Assembly: GCA_903861015.1 (NCBI GenBank)
Contig: CAIOSL010000067.1
Location: 1-7,396 of the forward strand
Direction of reading: 5' to 3'
From: an uncultured bacterium
GTDB lineage: Bacteria > Patescibacteriota > Saccharimonadia > Saccharimonadales > Saccharimonadaceae
Length of the DNA: 7,396 nucleotides
How positions within the stretch are numbered: the stretch's first letter is position 1; every line of letters starts with the position of its first letter. A program made the translations under genes and the position numbers. Below the pieces are notes generated by a model. The model was given only the letters and a program-made list of their open reading frames with translations, did no database searches and had not been told where the DNA came from. Shown piece by piece: positions 5,362 through 7,396 of this stretch.

Positions 5362-7396
5362 ATGGGTTTGCTTAGCGGGGGTGTATACAAGAGAGTAAGT
5401 TCGGTCGCGCTATCGTTTGTAATGGCTATTAGCAGCCTGAGCGTGTTGGTGCCGATAATTTTTGCCGATAGTGTGGGCGCCTCGCCAGTATCGATGGTTT
5501 ATTCATCGGTGCCATTTGGTAGTTTGGCTTGGCAGGCAGACAGAGCTACGCCGTCGGGTGGCTATTCGATTGGTGCTGATTCTTTGACGCTTAACGTAGA
5601 TAACCAAAACGCCAATACGTCACACTTGTTCTATCAAACAGAAGGTTTGCAGGCTTCTTTTTCGACAGCCAAAAGTGTTAAGTCGGAAATATACCTCGAC
5701 CCGTCATGGACGGGAAAGGCAGTTCGGGCTGGTATTTGGGGCATTGCGCACAACGCGTCTAATAGCGACACTGCTTGGCCGATTATCGAATATACGACTA
5801 TCGGTGACGGTGGGTTTACTGGCTGGCGAGTTTTTGACACTATGAATGGTGGCTGGACTAACCTATCAACGCCGGTTGGTTTGGGTGGTTGGCATAGTGT
5901 AGAGGTAGATTACAATACCACTAGCTTGAATTATGATTACTATGTTGATGGGTCTTGGGTTGCAACCAAAGACGGCAATTGGATGGGTGATGGGTATAGC
6001 AATATTGATGGAGTTATATTTAATAACTTTAACAGCGCAACTGGTAATGCAGCCGATAATTATAGTGTAAGTTGGAGAAATCTGGTCACTGGACGATTTA
6101 AACTATCGACGCCGACTACTAGTTATGGTGCGCTATTCTGTGGTGCGATAACTACCAACAGCTCGGTGAATCCAACTTGGTCGGCGGTGGCTGGTGCAAC
6201 TAGCTATAATTACAAAATAGTCACGCCCGGTTATGCTGATGCTTTGCCTAACAATGTGGGCAACATAACGAGTAATCCATCTACTTTGACGAATGAGGGT
6301 GATTATAAATTTAGCGTCCAAGCGACAAATGGTGTTGATGCCGATTCGGACTGGTCGACGCCATGTGTATTGACGTATGACGCTACTGCCCCAGGTACGC
6401 CTGCCTTGCTGACGCCATCGAATAATGGCTATGTTAACACCAACGATTTCTATTTTACTTGGTCAGACAAATCCGACGGTATATCGACAGTTAAGTATGA
6501 GTTTCAGTCATCGACTTCGAACGCCGTTGATGGCACTGGGTCATTGATCGGTGCTTGGAACTCGATTGCTAGCGGTAACTCCGAACAAAATAATTTGGTT
6601 ACGCCGCAAATCCATTCGACTGGCGCCCCTGACGGAACTTATTATTGGCAGGTCAGGGCGTTTGACGTCGCTGGTAATGTCGGATCTTGGACTGCACCTT
6701 ACAAGGTAACCATCGATACCCAAAAGCCGTTGGCGTATTTGATCTTTGGCGCTCCGGGTGCGACTAGTTTTAAGGTGCATTTTTATGAAGATGTGAACGC
6801 AATCGAAGCCACAGATCCAGCTAATTATTTTTTGAATAACTGGCCTGGGGCTTTGGGCAGTGGTGATTTAGTGGGTGATGCGACGATTACTTATGATTCG
6901 ATTAATCGAGAGTCAACGGTTAATTTGACAAACCCAGGTTGGTATGTGTCACCAGAACAACAATGGGGCGTTCAAAATATTCATGATCTTGCCGGCAATA
7001 TTCTGTTTAATAATCCAACAACTCAATATTCAACTGAACTAAAGAACCCGGGCAAACCTGGTGTTCCAGTGGCTACTAACCCAACTAATAGTCAAAACAT
7101 TGACTGGTCGTGGACAGCGGCGGTTGATCCAGGTGGTGCAAATGCCTCTGGGGTTAAAGGTTATTACTATCAACTAGAGAATAGTCATGGTGATGTTGTT
7201 AAAGACTGGACTTTTACGGGTAATAATTATACGACAACTAGCGTTACGGCCGATGGCGAATATACCCTACGGGTCTATGCTGTCGATAATGCTGGCAACG
7301 CGGGCCTGGAAGACAGCGGAAGTGTTACGGTTGATACTGTAGCGCCAGTAGTTGTAATTACGTCGCCAACCGAGACGAAGTTCGGTCACAATGCCG
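5362..7396 (+). CDS. Secreted multi-domain surface protein: jelly-roll plus Ig/FN3-like modules (3' end outside window)
   Basis: The frame stays open for 678 codons to the window edge. The N-terminus is a Sec signal: Lys10-Arg11, then a hydrophobic core SVALSFVMAISSLSVLVPII (about 14-33) and likely cleavage after A35 or A40. Residues about 44-245 resemble a concanavalin/LamG-type jelly roll (GGWHSVEVDYN, YYVDGSWV, a late IDGVIFNNFN strand). Beta modules follow. Three share a D/E-G-x-Y-x-x-x-V-x-A core: at 312-331, 424-443 (YYWQVRAFDVAGN) and 631-650 (YTLRVYAVDNAGN). Each ends in a linker of the type V-T-x-D-T-x-A-P (338-344, 450-456, 656-662). Residues about 456-560 look like an SbsA-type Ig domain (FKVHFYEDV, NIHDLAGNILFNN). 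The only cysteines, C260 and C335, flank the first module. No catalytic motif is visible. It is likely a cell-surface or adhesion protein, with anchor and ligand unknown. Confidence 0.88.
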   Translation, partial: MGLLSGGVYKRVSSVALSFVMAISSLSVLVPIIFADSVGASPVSMVYSSVPFGSLAWQADRATPSGGYSIGADSLTLNVDNQNANTSHLFYQTEGLQASFSTAKSVKSEIYLDPSWTGKAVRAGIWGIAHNASNSDTAWPIIEYTTIGDGGFTGWRVFDTMNGGWTNLSTPVGLGGWHSVEVDYNTTSLNYDYYVDGSWVATKDGNWMGDGYSNIDGVIFNNFNSATGNAADNYSVSWRNLVTGRFKLSTPTTSYGALFCGAITTNSSVNPTWSAVAGATSYNYKIVTPGYADALPNNVGNITSNPSTLTNEGDYKFSVQATNGVDADSDWSTPCVLTYDATAPGTPALLTPSNNGYVNTNDFYFTWSDKSDGISTVKYEFQSSTSNAVDGTGSLIGAWNSIASGNSEQNNLVTPQIHSTGAPDGTYYWQVRAFDVAGNVGSWTAPYKVTIDTQKPLAYLIFGAPGATSFKVHFYEDVNAIEATDPANYFLNNWPGALGSGDLVGDATITYDSINRESTVNLTNPGWYVSPEQQWGVQNIHDLAGNILFNNPTTQYSTELKNPGKPGVPVATNPTNSQNIDWSWTAAVDPGGANASGVKGYYYQLENSHGDVVKDWTFTGNNYTTTSVTADGEYTLRVYAVDNAGNAGLEDSGSVTVDTVAPVVVITSPTETKFGHNA

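Noticed and set aside
5189..5398. 69-residue + strand ORF after the acidic gene
   Set aside because: It spans the terminator hairpin and the promoter/leader of the exported protein, overlaps that gene's start in another frame, and its sequence looks like no protein.
5362..7396. Nucleotide-level tandem repeats in the exported protein gene
   Set aside because: Modules are similar only at the protein pattern level; I see no long near-identical DNA repeat that would suggest recent duplication or phase variation.

Overview
The window looks like chromosome of a Candidate Phyla Radiation bacterium, most likely a Saccharibacterium (TM7). This is inferred from the style of the proteins and the compact gene order and was not tested by search. 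All genes lie on the + strand and are tightly packed. No mobile elements, RNA genes or CRISPR arrays were seen.

Layout. Bases 2-259 hold the C-terminal end of a probable adenylate kinase, which overlaps a type I methionine aminopeptidase gene (241-1017). Two division genes follow: ftsA (about 1064-2302) and ftsZ (about 2364-3572). Each is preceded by a TATACT -10 hexamer placed just before an ATG. Next come an nrdR-like gene (3575-4030), a small thioredoxin-fold protein (4040-4300) and a VKOR-family membrane oxidoreductase (4290-4925), all with gaps of a few bases or overlaps, so probably one transcript. A 64-residue very acidic protein (4981-5175) has its own consensus-like promoter and is closed by a clean intrinsic terminator (5197-5228). 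After a 133-base promoter/leader region, a large secreted multi-domain protein starts at 5362 and runs off the end of the window.

How the genes relate. The core is a protein-maturation and cell-division block (map, ftsA, ftsZ) joined to a possible nucleotide-reductase regulator and a disulfide-forming membrane enzyme. The exported protein downstream has a signal peptide, a jelly-roll-like domain and Ig/FN3-like modules. It contains only two cysteines in the visible part, and they flank one module, so it is a plausible client of the VKOR.

Main oddities. (1) The NrdR homologue has no cysteine at all, so its zinc ribbon is gone although the DNA-contacting arginines and the ATP-cone remain. (2) The thioredoxin-like protein beside VKOR has T-D-Y-S where a redox C-x-x-C would sit. 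(3) The methionine aminopeptidase has Gln in place of the second active-site His. (4) ftsA appears to be leaderless, and ftsZ has a similar promoter-ATG arrangement with a possible nine-codon (including stop) minicistron. (5) The acidic mini-protein is unrecognised and separately transcribed.
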